From Promicromonospora iranensis (GTDB lineage Bacteria > Actinomycetota > Actinomycetes > Actinomycetales > Cellulomonadaceae), in NCBI RefSeq assembly GCF_028994775.1, contig NZ_JAJQMN010000017.1, positions 30,521-94,520 on the forward strand: a stretch of 64,000 bases of DNA. The letters are read 5' to 3'. The notes below the pieces were generated by a model. That model was not told the DNA's origin and did not search any database. It worked only from the letters and a program-made list of their open reading frames with translations. The position numbers and the translations under genes are program-made. This document shows positions 25,987 to 34,556 of the stretch, one piece after another (the stretch's first letter is position 1; each line of letters starts with the position of its first letter).

Positions 25987-27054
25987 TCAGCCGTGCCGCC
26001 GGCGTAGCCAGATCAGGCCCAGGCCCGCGGCCACGGCGGCGAGGGCGACCGCAGCGAAGGTCGCCGCGTCCGCACCGGTCGCCGCCAGGGAGGAGGATGG
26101 ATCCTCGGTGCCGGTGCCGGTGCCGGTGCCACGGTCGTCCGACCCGTCGGACTCGTCCGGGCCCTGTGCAGGGGTCCCCGTGGAGGTCGGAGTGGGTGTT
26201 GGCGTCGGTGTGGGTTTCACCGTCGGAGTGGGTACGGGCGTCGGCGTGGGCGTGGGAGTCGGCGTGGGAGTAGGCGACGGCGTAGGCGTCGGAGTAGGCG
26301 ACGGCGTCGGTCCGGAACCCACGTTGCGCACCGTGCATGTCACAGAGCGGCCCAGCTCCAGCGTCACGACGTCGCCCGTCAGCTCCGCCCCGTCGCACGA
26401 CCAGCCTGCGCTGAGATAGCCGTCCGGCCCGCCCTCCTCGGACAGCGTGTACTGCCCGATCCGCATCGACTGGTTCGTCACCGCCTCCGATCCGGAGGCA
26501 CCGGCGATCGATTCGGGTCCCTGGGCACGCAGCTCCCAGTCCTCGGGCGAGGCGGTCCCCCCGACGACGTCCTTGACGAGCGTCAGCGTCGGCGCGATCG
26601 CCTCGTTGTCCACCGTGCACGTGATGCTGCCACCCTCGGTCACCGTGATCTCAGGGGTGGGGTCAAGGATGTCCTCGCCACCGCAGTTCCAGTTCTGGAA
26701 CCGGTAGCCGGCAACGCCCCCGCTCTCCGAGATGCGATAGGTGCCGGCCGGGACCACACGATCCTGCACGCCGTTGAGACCGTTACCCTCGATGACCTCG
26801 CCGGTCGCCAGGTTCTCCGCACGCATGGTCCACAGTTCGCGCCGCCCCTCGGACGCACCCGTGTCGAGGTTCTCGATGCGCTTGAACAGCGACAGGTGCC
26901 CGGTGGCCTCCTGCGCCGACGCCGTGCGCGGCCCCATCAGGCCGGGTATCAGGAGCATCACCGCCAGCATCGGGGCTACGGCGAGGGCCGCGGTGCGCCG
27001 AAGCGTCCGGCCCCTCGATAGTGCCGACGTCGGCGTCGTCGTCCCGCTGCTCAC
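25987..27054 (-). CDS. LAxTG-anchored surface protein with two SpaA-like domains
   Basis: The 355-residue protein has an N-terminal signal region (RRTAALAVAPMLAVMLLIPG). Two related beta-sandwich domains follow (about 52-155 and 156-250), each ending in a T/V-TCTV-x-N pattern and carrying a Trp-x-Cys plus second Cys that could form a disulfide. A Pro-Thr stalk leads to the sorting signal LAATG, a hydrophobic helix and RRRHG. LAxTG is the motif used by class E sortases of high-GC actinobacteria, so the protein is probably wall-anchored. The GTG start at 27054 follows GGGAGA. Its binding function is unknown. Confidence 0.82.
   Translation of the reverse strand: MSSGTTTPTSALSRGRTLRRTAALAVAPMLAVMLLIPGLMGPRTASAQEATGHLSLFKRIENLDTGASEGRRELWTMRAENLATGEVIEGNGLNGVQDRVVPAGTYRISESGGVAGYRFQNWNCGGEDILDPTPEITVTEGGSITCTVDNEAIAPTLTLVKDVVGGTASPEDWELRAQGPESIAGASGSEAVTNQSMRIGQYTLSEEGGPDGYLSAGWSCDGAELTGDVVTLELGRSVTCTVRNVGSGPTPSPTPTPTPSPTPTPTPTPTPTPVPTPTVKPTPTPTPTPTSTGTPAQGPDESDGSDDRGTGTGTGTEDPSSSLAATGADAATFAAVALAAVAAGLGLIWLRRRHG
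26187..26312 (-). repeat. Pro-Thr stalk coding repeat
   Basis: Short degenerate units coding Pro-Thr repeat about 20 times within the LAxTG protein (positions about 249-290). On the plus strand they read as GTGGGCGTCGGC-like units. The stalk probably spans the peptidoglycan and is prone to length variation. Confidence 0.8.
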
Positions 27055-27134
27055 AAGTCTCCCATCGGCGCGATCTCCGCGACGACGTTAATTCACCCGC
27101 ATGGACTTCGCGCGCGGAAGGGAACCGCCAGATC

Positions 27135-28259
27135 TCACAGGCCGGCGCGGGCGAGCACGGACTCCCAGTGCCACGGCTCCGGCACGCGCCCGTTGGGCTC
27201 GGCGAAGTCCGGGTGCGTCCAGCCGTAGGTCTCGGCGTTCTGCTTGAGCCAGGTGTACTGCTCGGTGTCGAACGTCTCGACACCGCCGCCGATGTCGACC
27301 GCGAGGCCGAGGCCGTGGTTGGAGCAGCCGGGCGGGGCGGCGATCGGTGACGACGGGTCGTAGAGCGACTTCTGCGACTCGTACGTGCGGTACGAGGAGT
27401 TGATCGTCAGGTGCTCGCCGAATGCCTTCTGGTAGGCGGCGTCGAGCTCGATCAGGCCGGGCAGCACGTCGGCGCGCACGAAGTGCGTGGGCGCCCACGG
27501 GATCTCCGCCAGGGCAGAGCTCGGCACCTTGCCACTGTCCGGGTCCCACGTCTGGTCGGGTGCGGGACAGGTGATCGCGTCCTGCGCGTCGGACAGCGCC
27601 TGGGTCGCGACGGTGACGACCGAGCGGTTCGTGCTCAGCTCATCCGCGGCTTGTGCCAGCTCGGTCAGGTCCTCGCTGCCGAGGGTGCTGTCCGCGGCGG
27701 CGTCGGCGGCGGCCATGGTCTCGAGGGCGGCCTGCAGGCGGGCTCGGACGGCGTCGTCGACGCCCTTGCCCTTCGTCGCCTGGTAGATCTTCTCCCCGCG
27801 GGCCTGAGCGGCCGCGAGGCTCTCGCGCGCCTCGGTGACGCGGCCGCGGGCGAACTCGACCATGGAGGCATCGACGGCGTCCGTCGCCGCTTCGAGGGTA
27901 TCCCGGGCGTCACCGGTTCCGGTGGTGAGCCGGGTGAGGACCGACTCGTCCAGCACGGACTGGGCCTCGGCGATCTGTGCGGAGAGTCCGACGCGCGTCG
28001 TCTGCTCCGCGACCTTGCCCTCGGAGGTGGCCAGCAGCTGCTCTGCCGCGGCGGTCTGGTTGGCCAGGTCGTCCGTCTCCGCGACGACATACCAGGCGAG
28101 CCCGCCCCCGCCCATCGCGAGGACGACCACGAGCGTCACGATGATCATCGACCGCATGGCACGGCGACGGCGGTCTTTCGCCTCGCGCCGCTCTCTCGCT
28201 GTCCCGCCGGCATTCGTGCCGGGGGGATCGACAAGTGGCATGGCGTTCGTCGAGGTCAC
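27135..28259 (-). CDS. M15/VanY-type D-alanyl-D-alanine carboxypeptidase, membrane anchored
   Basis: The 374-residue protein has a basic cytoplasmic N-terminus, one transmembrane helix (about 36-60), an alpha-helical, probably coiled-coil, extracellular segment (about 65-235) and a C-terminal zinc peptidase domain. The VanY motifs are NSSYRTYESQ, SNHGLGLAVDIGGG (zinc His and Asp) and EPWHWE (catalytic Glu and zinc His). It should trim peptidoglycan stem peptides outside the membrane. Start is GTG 28259 or ATG 28241; neither has a clear ribosome-binding site. The helical spacer may hold the domain at a set distance in the wall. Confidence 0.88.
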   Translation of the reverse strand: MTSTNAMPLVDPPGTNAGGTARERREAKDRRRRAMRSMIIVTLVVVLAMGGGGLAWYVVAETDDLANQTAAAEQLLATSEGKVAEQTTRVGLSAQIAEAQSVLDESVLTRLTTGTGDARDTLEAATDAVDASMVEFARGRVTEARESLAAAQARGEKIYQATKGKGVDDAVRARLQAALETMAAADAAADSTLGSEDLTELAQAADELSTNRSVVTVATQALSDAQDAITCPAPDQTWDPDSGKVPSSALAEIPWAPTHFVRADVLPGLIELDAAYQKAFGEHLTINSSYRTYESQKSLYDPSSPIAAPPGCSNHGLGLAVDIGGGVETFDTEQYTWLKQNAETYGWTHPDFAEPNGRVPEPWHWESVLARAGL

Positions 28260-28404
28260 TGGCCAGAACCTACGGCAACCGACACCCTGGAGCCGACCCG
28301 CCAGGGGGTGAACTCTCGGCTCTCGACGCGCTTTCTGCGTCCGCCGCGGGAGACACGGGATCGGCCTCGTTCGTTCGCCCGGTCCGCGGCACTACGGTGG
28401 GAGC

Positions 28405-28974
28405 ATGGGGTTCCGATCGTGGTTCGAGCACCGCCCGCAGAAGGCCGTCCGCCGCACCGTGCGCTCGCACCGCACCGACTCCGTGCTGGCGCGGGCGGCG
28501 CTGGTCACGTCCACCGGCGAGGCATGGGCGTTCGCGACGCGCGCCGAGCTCCTGATGATCTCGGCGCCCGAGGCACCGGCCGGACAGGCCGACGACGAGT
28601 CACGGGGCGCACCGTCCGTCGTCGTGCACCGGGAGTGGGCCGACGTCGACCGGGCGACCTACGACACGGAGTCCAACGTCATCCGCGTGCACTGGGTCGA
28701 CGGCGCCGAGCCGACGCCGCTCCCCCTCGACGGCCGACGGTCCGTCCTGCCGCAGGTGCTACGCGAGCGGGTGCAGTGGTCGGTGGTCCTGGCGGAGCCG
28801 GTCAAGCTCCCCGGCGGCGGTTCCGCCCGCGTCGCGGTCCGACGCCGCGTGGACGGCGAGCTGTTCTCCCAGGTGATCGGCGGGAGCGATCTCGACCTCG
28901 CCGATCCGGACATAGCGGGTGTGATCGACGCCGCTGAGGCCCGGGTTCGAAATGCGGCAGGACTACCCGCCTGA
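28405..28974 (+). CDS. conserved hypothetical protein
   Basis: I do not recognise a named domain in this 189-residue soluble protein. It is basic at the N-terminus (GFRSWFEHRPQKAVRRTVRSHR) and then has alternating strand-like segments, for example VLARAALVTSTGEAWAFATRAEL and VQWSVVLAEPVKLPGGGSARVAVRRR. High GC at third codon positions, an ATG start after GGTGGGAG and its clean fit between VanY and tRNA-Asn support a real gene. The function is not inferable. Confidence 0.7.
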   Translation: MGFRSWFEHRPQKAVRRTVRSHRTDSVLARAALVTSTGEAWAFATRAELLMISAPEAPAGQADDESRGAPSVVVHREWADVDRATYDTESNVIRVHWVDGAEPTPLPLDGRRSVLPQVLRERVQWSVVLAEPVKLPGGGSARVAVRRRVDGELFSQVIGGSDLDLADPDIAGVIDAAEARVRNAAGLPA

Positions 28975-29029
28975 ACCTGTTAGAGTTTTCACCGGTCGCC
29001 CTCCCGGTGCACGGGACGGGCGAACGCGA

Positions 29030-29102
<73 letters not shown>

Positions 29103-29108
29103 CATCCA

Positions 29109-29149
29109 AAGGCCTCGAAGCCCCAGTTCGTCTGGGGATTCGGGGCCTT
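29109..29149 (+). terminator. terminator of tRNA-Asn
   Basis: An 18-bp stem, with two G-U pairs, forms between 29109-29126 and 29132-29149 around a 5-nt loop, starting 6 bases after the tRNA. GTTGCTTG follows, a weak T-rich tail. Confidence 0.8.
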
Positions 29150-29248
29150 GTTGCTTGCGGCGGGAGCCCCACTCAGACGGGGGTGAACCGGGCTCCCCGT
29201 GGCCCTGCCATCGGTCGACGCCAGCTATGACGACAGGGTCGCGGTCAG

Positions 29249-30187
29249 CTATCGCCGAGTCCCAGCCCTGGAGACCTCCACGCCGTCAGCTCCCGCGACG
29301 AGCGCCCGCATGAGCAGGACCGGCTCCTCGACGGCAGGCAGGTCGCTCACTTGTCCGTCGCCGACCTCGATCACGCGCCACACGCCGTCGGACCGCATCG
29401 CAACGTCTGTGGTCACGAACGGTGCGCCCAGGGCACGCACGCTCGCGCCGACCGTGTCGCATACGGCAGACGGAACATCCACTGTGGCGCCAACGGGCGC
29501 GTCCGGATGCGGGGTGATCAGTACGGCCGCCCCCGCGACCCACCAGATCCGCGCCTCCTGGGTATACCCGTCGGTGTGGTGCATGAACTGCTCGAAGTCG
29601 CGCACGACGATCCCGCCGGCCAGGTCGTCTCCCTGCAGTTCGACCATCCTTCCGATCACACGGGTGGCAGCCGCGATGTCGGCAAGATCGGGCACGAAGC
29701 ACGCCTCGTGCCACTCGTGCTTGCGGGACTTCACGTAATCCTTGACGACGCCCGGACCGCCGCCCAGTTCCTCGGCCAAGGCGCCGACGTGCGCGCTTGT
29801 CGGTGTCCGCCCTGGCTCCCACGGCGTCCAGGCGCTCGCCGGGGTGAGGTCCGCGAATGTGCCGTACCACCCGGGCAGCTCGTGCGCGGCCTGGTACGCG
29901 GAGGGGTCGGTGAGCAGCCGGACTCGGCAGGTACGCAACGCGGCATCGAGCCGTGAGTACGCGGCGGAGGGCATCATCCAGCCGCGGTACCAGGCGACCC
30001 GTTCACCGTCGGACGTCGGAACCCGGCGCACTGCCGCCCGGACATCTCCAGCGACGATCGCCTCATGGTCCACCACTGCGACTTCCATGCCAGCCTGCAA
30101 TGCGGCTTCGGCCTCATGCATGAAGTGCTGGTCAGGAAACCGAAGGGCGAGCGGATCGGACGGAACCAGGAGCAGGGGCGTGGGCAT
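29249..30187 (-). CDS. ATP-grasp domain protein (DUF4343-like)
   Basis: The 312-residue protein resembles the DUF4343 branch of ATP-grasp enzymes: FPDQHFMHEAEAALQAG near the start, WYRGWMMPSAAYSRLDAAL, a central lysine-rich VVKDYVKSRKHEWHEACF and a C-terminal metal-binding VTTDVAMRSDGVWRVIEVGDGQVSDLP. Such enzymes ligate a carboxylate to an amine or thiol using ATP; the substrate is unknown. I start at ATG 30187. GC content is visibly lower (about 60-65%) than in neighbours, which together with the adjacent tRNA-Asn suggests acquisition by transfer. Confidence 0.75.
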   Translation of the reverse strand: MPTPLLLVPSDPLALRFPDQHFMHEAEAALQAGMEVAVVDHEAIVAGDVRAAVRRVPTSDGERVAWYRGWMMPSAAYSRLDAALRTCRVRLLTDPSAYQAAHELPGWYGTFADLTPASAWTPWEPGRTPTSAHVGALAEELGGGPGVVKDYVKSRKHEWHEACFVPDLADIAAATRVIGRMVELQGDDLAGGIVVRDFEQFMHHTDGYTQEARIWWVAGAAVLITPHPDAPVGATVDVPSAVCDTVGASVRALGAPFVTTDVAMRSDGVWRVIEVGDGQVSDLPAVEEPVLLMRALVAGADGVEVSRAGTRR

Positions 30188-30243
30188 GCGTGGACCGTAC
30201 CGACTCGCGAGAACAAGTTGCCACGGCATTCGGCCCGACGGCG

Positions 30244-30540
30244 TCAGCCCGGATCAGGGGAATCGGAACCCTCACGCTCCGCGGACCAGCGGTAGTCGCC
30301 TGGGGGCAAGGCGCTTCGGTGCGGCGCAAGCTCCGCGCGGCGCCAGGTCTGACCACGCCGATCGACGCCGACCGCGAGGACCCTCCCCTCTACGGATCCG
30401 GCCTCCGCCCACAGATGCTCGGAGACGAGCCGAAGCGCACCCTCGATCCCGTCCACGTCAGGGAAGACATCAGCTGCGCTGTCGCGGGCCGCTTCGATGA
30501 ACCGCTCCAGCCCCCCGTAGTTCGCCCCACCGCCAAGGAG
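30244..30540 (-). pseudogene. possible 5'-truncated gene remnant
   Basis: On the minus strand the frame ending at 30244 reads like natural protein (FIEAARDSAADVFPDVDG, LRLVSEHLWAEAGSVEGRVL, PHRSALPPGDYRWSAE), yet it has no ATG or GTG before it runs under the Nudix gene. The only internal GTG (30456) would leave 70 residues. Third-position GC is about 75%, well below that of neighbours. It could be the tail of a gene whose 5' half was replaced. The 30188-30555 gap holds nothing else I can support. Confidence 0.3.
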
Positions 30541-30555
30541 CGCGAGACTGGACCC

Positions 30556-31050
30556 ATGCCAACGACCAGTGCGGGCCTTCTCCCCTACCGGCGCCTCCCC
30601 GACGGCGGGCTCGAGGTGCTGCTCGGCCACATGGGCGGGCCGTTCTGGGCGCGCAAGGACGAGGGCGCGTGGACCCTGCTGAAGGGTGAGCTCGACCCCG
30701 ACGAGGAGCCGCACGCCGCGGCGCTGCGCGAGGCGAGCGAGGAGCTCGGGATCGAGCTGCCACCACCGTCGGCGCCGGACATCGAGCTCGGCGAGGTCCG
30801 CCAGCGTTCGGGCAAGAAGGTCTTCGCCTGGGCACGCGAGTGGCCCCAGGACGGCCCTGCCCTGGAGCAGATCGCCGGCAACACCGTGGAGATCGAGTGG
30901 CCCCCGCGGTCGGGACGACGCATCGAGGTCCCGGAGATCGACCGGGTGGCCTGGCTGGCGCCCGACGACGCGCGACGCCTCGCCGTCAGCGCACAGGCCG
31001 CGTTCGTCGACCGCCTGGAGGAGGCGCTCGCGGCGCCGGGAGCGTCCTGA
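30556..31050 (+). CDS. Nudix hydrolase
   Basis: The 164-residue protein has a complete Nudix box, GELDPDEEPHAAALREASEE followed by LGI (about residues 43-65), which binds divalent metal and the diphosphate. The N-terminal SAGLLPYRRLPDGGLEVLLGHMGG and FWARKDEGAWTLLKGE resemble the YfcD/MutT-like group whose substrates include diadenosine polyphosphates; the actual substrate is unknown. ATG at 30556 is the family-like start; the open frame runs further upstream without sense. Confidence 0.9.
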   Translation: MPTTSAGLLPYRRLPDGGLEVLLGHMGGPFWARKDEGAWTLLKGELDPDEEPHAAALREASEELGIELPPPSAPDIELGEVRQRSGKKVFAWAREWPQDGPALEQIAGNTVEIEWPPRSGRRIEVPEIDRVAWLAPDDARRLAVSAQAAFVDRLEEALAAPGAS

Positions 31051-31120
31051 CCATCCCGGCGCCGCGAGTGTCAGTGGTCCGAGGCAGCATCGGGGTACCA
31101 GAACCGAACCGGAGGATGTC

Positions 31121-32011
31121 ATGGCTGACTCGCACACCGCCCACACCTACCCGCACGGCGTGCCCAGCTGGATCGATCTGGAGGTGCAGGACGTCGACGC
31201 GGCGCTCACCTTCTACGGCGGTCTGTTCGGCTGGCGGTTCGAGGAGAAGCTGCCGCCCGGAGCACCGGGACGCTACGTCGTCGCGTCCCGGGACGGTACG
31301 GACGCGACAGCCGTCGCCGCGATCGCCACACCGGACGAGGGCTACGTCGGTGAGGTGGCGTGGCACACCTATCTCGCCGTGGACGACGTCGCGGCCTCGG
31401 CGGCTCGGGTCGCAGAGCTCGGCGGCATCGTGAGCTCTCCGCCGGAGGCGGTGGGACCTGCGGGTCAGCCGGCGGGCCGGATGGCGCGGATCGTCGACCC
31501 GCAGGGGGCGCCCAGCCGCCTGTGGCAGGCCGGCACACGGATCGGTGCCCAGGTCGTCAATGCGCCGGGTACGTGGAACTTCAGCAACCTGCTCACACCT
31601 GACGTGGACCGTGCCCTGCAGTTCTACGGCCCGCTGCTCGGGTGGGAACGGAGCGACGACCTCGCGGTCGGCATGGCGCGTGTCCCCGGGTACGGCGACC
31701 ACCTGGCGAACACGGTCGACCCGGGCATCCACGAACGCCAGGCGAACGTGCCTCCGGGGTTCGCCGACGCGGTCGCCGGCGTGGTGCCCTCCGACGGGCC
31801 GGCGCGATGGTCCGTGGCCTTTGCCGTCGCCGACCGGGATCGGTCGCTCACGGAGGTGGAGCGGGCAGGTGCGACGGTGCTGGCCACGGAGGACGGCGAG
31901 TGGTCGAAGGAGGCGACGATCCGCGATCCGTTCGGCGCCGAGCTCGTCCTGGCGCAGTTCGACCCACCGACCGAGTTCCTCGAGGCCGAGGCGCGAGCGG
32001 GGGCGTCCTGA
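31121..32011 (+). CDS. two-domain VOC/glyoxalase-family protein
   Basis: The 296-residue protein contains two vicinal-oxygen-chelate modules. The first starts with PSWIDLEVQDVDAALTFYGGLFGW and the second with LLTPDVDRALQFYGPLLGW; each has the usual beta-alpha-beta-beta-beta order. This is the layout of the mycobacterial CFP30B-like group, which has no settled enzymatic activity. ATG at 31121 follows a strong GGAGG. It is monocistronic and converges on the response regulator at 32158. Confidence 0.88.
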   Translation: MADSHTAHTYPHGVPSWIDLEVQDVDAALTFYGGLFGWRFEEKLPPGAPGRYVVASRDGTDATAVAAIATPDEGYVGEVAWHTYLAVDDVAASAARVAELGGIVSSPPEAVGPAGQPAGRMARIVDPQGAPSRLWQAGTRIGAQVVNAPGTWNFSNLLTPDVDRALQFYGPLLGWERSDDLAVGMARVPGYGDHLANTVDPGIHERQANVPPGFADAVAGVVPSDGPARWSVAFAVADRDRSLTEVERAGATVLATEDGEWSKEATIRDPFGAELVLAQFDPPTEFLEAEARAGAS

Positions 32012-32157
32012 GTCAGCCCTGCGCTTGAGGCCGAACGGCGTCGGGGCCACCTCGATGACCCCGCCTGGCACCGGGAAGGCGGCCGGCAGCTTGGATTCCG
32101 GGTGATGCCGGCCGTCGACCACTCCTTGAACATCGATGCTCCAAAGCTCGTGGTCGG

Positions 32158-32763
32158 TCAGATCCAGCCGTGCTCGGCGGCGATGCGCGCGGCCTCGTGG
32201 CGGTTGGCACCACCGAGCTTCGCGATCGCCGCCGCCAGGTAGTTGCGCACGGTCCCCCGCGACAGGGAGACCCGTTGGGCGATCTCGTCGACGGGGGCAC
32301 CGTCGCGCGCGAGGGCGAGGACGTCGGTCTCGCGCGGTGTCAGCGGGGAGTCGCCCGCGCCGATCGCCTCGGCGGCGAGCTCCGGGTCGACGTGTCGGCC
32401 GCCGCTCGCGACCTTCCGCACGACATCTGCCAGCATGCGGGAGGACACCGTCTTCGGGAGAAAGCCGCGCACGCCCGCTGCGAGCGCCGACTTCAGGTAG
32501 CCGGGGCGTCCGTGCGACGTCACGACGATGGAGCGGCACTCGGGTAGCTCGGCGGAGAGCCGGCGTGCCACGTCGATGCCGTCCGGCCCGGGCATCTGGA
32601 GGTCGAGCAGCGCGACGTCGGGCCGGAGCCGGAGCGCCGCCGCGATCGCCTCTGTGCCGGACGCCGCCTGCCCGACCACCTCGAAGTCCTCCTGGAGGTC
32701 GAGCAGCCCGGCGATGGCGTCGCGGATGAGGTGTTCGTCGTCGGCGACGAGGATGCGGATCAT
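32158..32763 (-). CDS. NarL/DesR-like response regulator
   Basis: The 201-residue protein has a receiver domain (Asp8 and Asp9 acidic pair, phospho-acceptor Asp54 in ALLDLQMPGPDG, Lys in GFLPKTVSS) and a C-terminal LuxR helix-turn-helix (LTPRETDVLALARDG, SLSRGTVRNYLAAAIAKLG). Its ATG overlaps the stop of the histidine kinase gene (ATGA), so this is the cognate pair. DesR/LnrK-type regulators usually control an adjacent ABC transporter, but none is present here. Confidence 0.92.
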   Translation of the reverse strand: MIRILVADDEHLIRDAIAGLLDLQEDFEVVGQAASGTEAIAAALRLRPDVALLDLQMPGPDGIDVARRLSAELPECRSIVVTSHGRPGYLKSALAAGVRGFLPKTVSSRMLADVVRKVASGGRHVDPELAAEAIGAGDSPLTPRETDVLALARDGAPVDEIAQRVSLSRGTVRNYLAAAIAKLGGANRHEAARIAAEHGWI

Positions 32764-33968
32764 GCGAGAACTCTCTCCGGGAGGGGGATCGTTGCCTCGA
32801 GCAGGAACCAGTCTCCGTCGCGGCTCGTCGTGATGCTCCCGCCGAGCACCCTGATCCGTTCGGACATCGCGCGCAGGCCCGTACCGCCGTCGGGCCGCGC
32901 CGCGCTCGGCTCTGCCGCAGCATGAGCGCCGTCCGGCCCTCGGCCCACACCGTCGTTCGCGACGGTGAGCACCACCTCGCCGTCCTGGTTCGAGGTCGCG
33001 AGCGTGACGTGCGTCGCCGCGGAGTGGCGCAGCACGTTCGTCACGCCCTCCCGGACGACCCACCCGAGCCCTTCGGCACACTCCTCGGGCACGGGGTCGC
33101 CGGCCACGGTGCAGCGGATGCCGGCGGAGCCCAGAAGCGAACGTGCACCGGACACCTCGCCGTCCCACGTCACGCTGACCTCTCCCCGCACGACGCGCCG
33201 CACCTCGCTGCCCGCTTCCTGGGCGAGTCCTCGCACGGCGGTGATCTCCTCGGCGGCCCGGTCGCCCTTGCCCCGGCGGACCAGCTCGGAGGCGAGCTCG
33301 CTCTTGACCGCGATGGTCGCCAGCGTCCTGCCGAACACGTCGTGCAGGTCGCGGGAGATGCGCAGGCGCTCGTTCGCGAGCGCCAGGGCCGCCCGGTCCT
33401 CGTGCGCCTCCTGGAGCTCGCGCAGGACTCGCAGCAGCCATCCGCTGGACCAGTAGCTCCACAGGGTGAGGCTGATCAGGAGCACGCCGGTCACCACGAG
33501 CGTGGTGTCTGCGACGGCGACGAGCGGGGCGGCGAGGACGACGATCGCGGCGTTGAGGTAGGCCGTCCGGCGCGCGTCGAGCATGAGCACGAGCACCGCG
33601 GCGGCCGACCCGACCGCGACCGCCGCGGTCAGTCCCATCACCTGCACGGGGATGGCGAGGGTCACCGCGACGAGTCCCGCGAGGACCAGCAGCCAGACGA
33701 CGACGGCGCGGGCGGCGACCGGCCGTGGGCGCCCGACGAGGAGGTCGACGCTCCAGCGGCTGATCATGACGTTCCCGGCGACGAGCGCGAGCGACAGCGC
33801 GAGGGCGACGACGAACGCGGTGCGATGCTCGCCGACCACCCGCTCGTCAGCGAGCGCCCCGCCGATGAGCGAGGCGACGGGCGCGAACGTGACCGTGTAG
33901 GTGGACCAGCGCACGAAGGTCTCGAACCGGTGTGCGCTGACCGTCGTCCGATCCGCTATGCGTCTCAT
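32760..33968 (-). CDS. DesK-type sensor histidine kinase
   Basis: The 402-residue protein has about five or six membrane helices (residues 50-180), then a HisKA_3 domain with phospho-acceptor His209 in ISRDLHDVFGRTLA. The ATPase domain has the N-box GWVVREGVTNVLRHS and G-box GGTGLRAMSERI. DesK-like kinases sense membrane state or membrane-active peptides; the signal here is unknown. Divergent from the Nudix gene at 34089, with a 16-bp palindrome in the 120-bp gap. Confidence 0.92.
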   Translation of the reverse strand: MRRIADRTTVSAHRFETFVRWSTYTVTFAPVASLIGGALADERVVGEHRTAFVVALALSLALVAGNVMISRWSVDLLVGRPRPVAARAVVVWLLVLAGLVAVTLAIPVQVMGLTAAVAVGSAAAVLVLMLDARRTAYLNAAIVVLAAPLVAVADTTLVVTGVLLISLTLWSYWSSGWLLRVLRELQEAHEDRAALALANERLRISRDLHDVFGRTLATIAVKSELASELVRRGKGDRAAEEITAVRGLAQEAGSEVRRVVRGEVSVTWDGEVSGARSLLGSAGIRCTVAGDPVPEECAEGLGWVVREGVTNVLRHSAATHVTLATSNQDGEVVLTVANDGVGRGPDGAHAAAEPSAARPDGGTGLRAMSERIRVLGGSITTSRDGDWFLLEATIPLPERVLA

Positions 33969-34039
33969 TCTGCTGCCGCGGCCTGGTGCGGGGCAGTGTC
34001 ACCGGTCATGTGCTCGGGTGCGTTCTGCACCGGTCGATG

Positions 34040-34055
34040 CATGACAGTTGTCATG
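34040..34055. promoter_or_regulatory. CATGACA-GT-TGTCATG palindrome
   Basis: A perfect 7-2-7 inverted repeat lies between the divergent histidine kinase and Nudix genes, 34-49 bp before the Nudix start and 72-87 bp before the kinase start. NarL/LuxR-type regulators bind dyads of this kind as dimers, so it is a candidate operator for the cognate regulator (inference). Confidence 0.5.
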
Positions 34056-34088
34056 TACCGCACTCCGTCTACACCACCTGGGGAGCAC

Positions 34089-34556
34089 ATGAAGGACTAC
34101 ATCGGCTGGATCCGCAGCCTCGTCGGCCGGCAGACGATCATTCTCAACTTCGCCGGCTGTGTGATCGCGAACCAGCACGGCGGCGTGCTCCTGCAGCAGC
34201 GGGGGGACCGCGACACGGCCGTCTGGGGTTTTCCCGGGGGCGCGGTAGAGCTCGGCGAGACCGTCGCGGACGCGGCTGAGCGCGAGTGCCGGGAGGAGAC
34301 CGGGCTGACGGTCTCCGTGGCCTCCCTCCTCGGCGTGTACAGCGCCGGGATCGACACGTATCCGAACGGGGACTCGGCGCAGGCGATCACCACCTTCTTC
34401 GTCGCCGAGGCGGTTTCCGGGACCCTGACGTGCGACGGCGCCGAGACGCGCGCGCTCGCCCACTTCACCGAGGACGAGCTGCCCGCCCTGGTGAACGACC
34501 AGCACGCACGCGTGGCCCGGGACTACTTCGCCGGACGGCGCGGATGCTGGGACTGA
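34089..34556 (+). CDS. Nudix hydrolase
   Basis: The 155-residue protein has a complete Nudix box: G at 54 in GGAVELGETVADAAERE followed by CREETGLTV. The N-terminus (MKDYIGWIRSLVGRQTIILN) is that of the ADP-ribose/NADH-pyrophosphatase-like group common in Gram-positives. ATG at 34089 follows TGGGGAG. Its last 34 bp overlap, tail to tail, the end of the MarR gene, so the two converging genes share coding sequence. Confidence 0.9.
   Translation: MKDYIGWIRSLVGRQTIILNFAGCVIANQHGGVLLQQRGDRDTAVWGFPGGAVELGETVADAAERECREETGLTVSVASLLGVYSAGIDTYPNGDSAQAITTFFVAEAVSGTLTCDGAETRALAHFTEDELPALVNDQHARVARDYFAGRRGCWD

Noticed and set aside
26187..26312. CRISPR-like short repeats
   Set aside because: The units are degenerate Pro-Thr codons within one protein, without spacers or cas genes.
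32012..32157. A small gene between the VOC and response regulator genes
   Set aside because: Frames here are short, lack ribosome-binding sites and read as unstructured sequence; I see only the converging gene ends.
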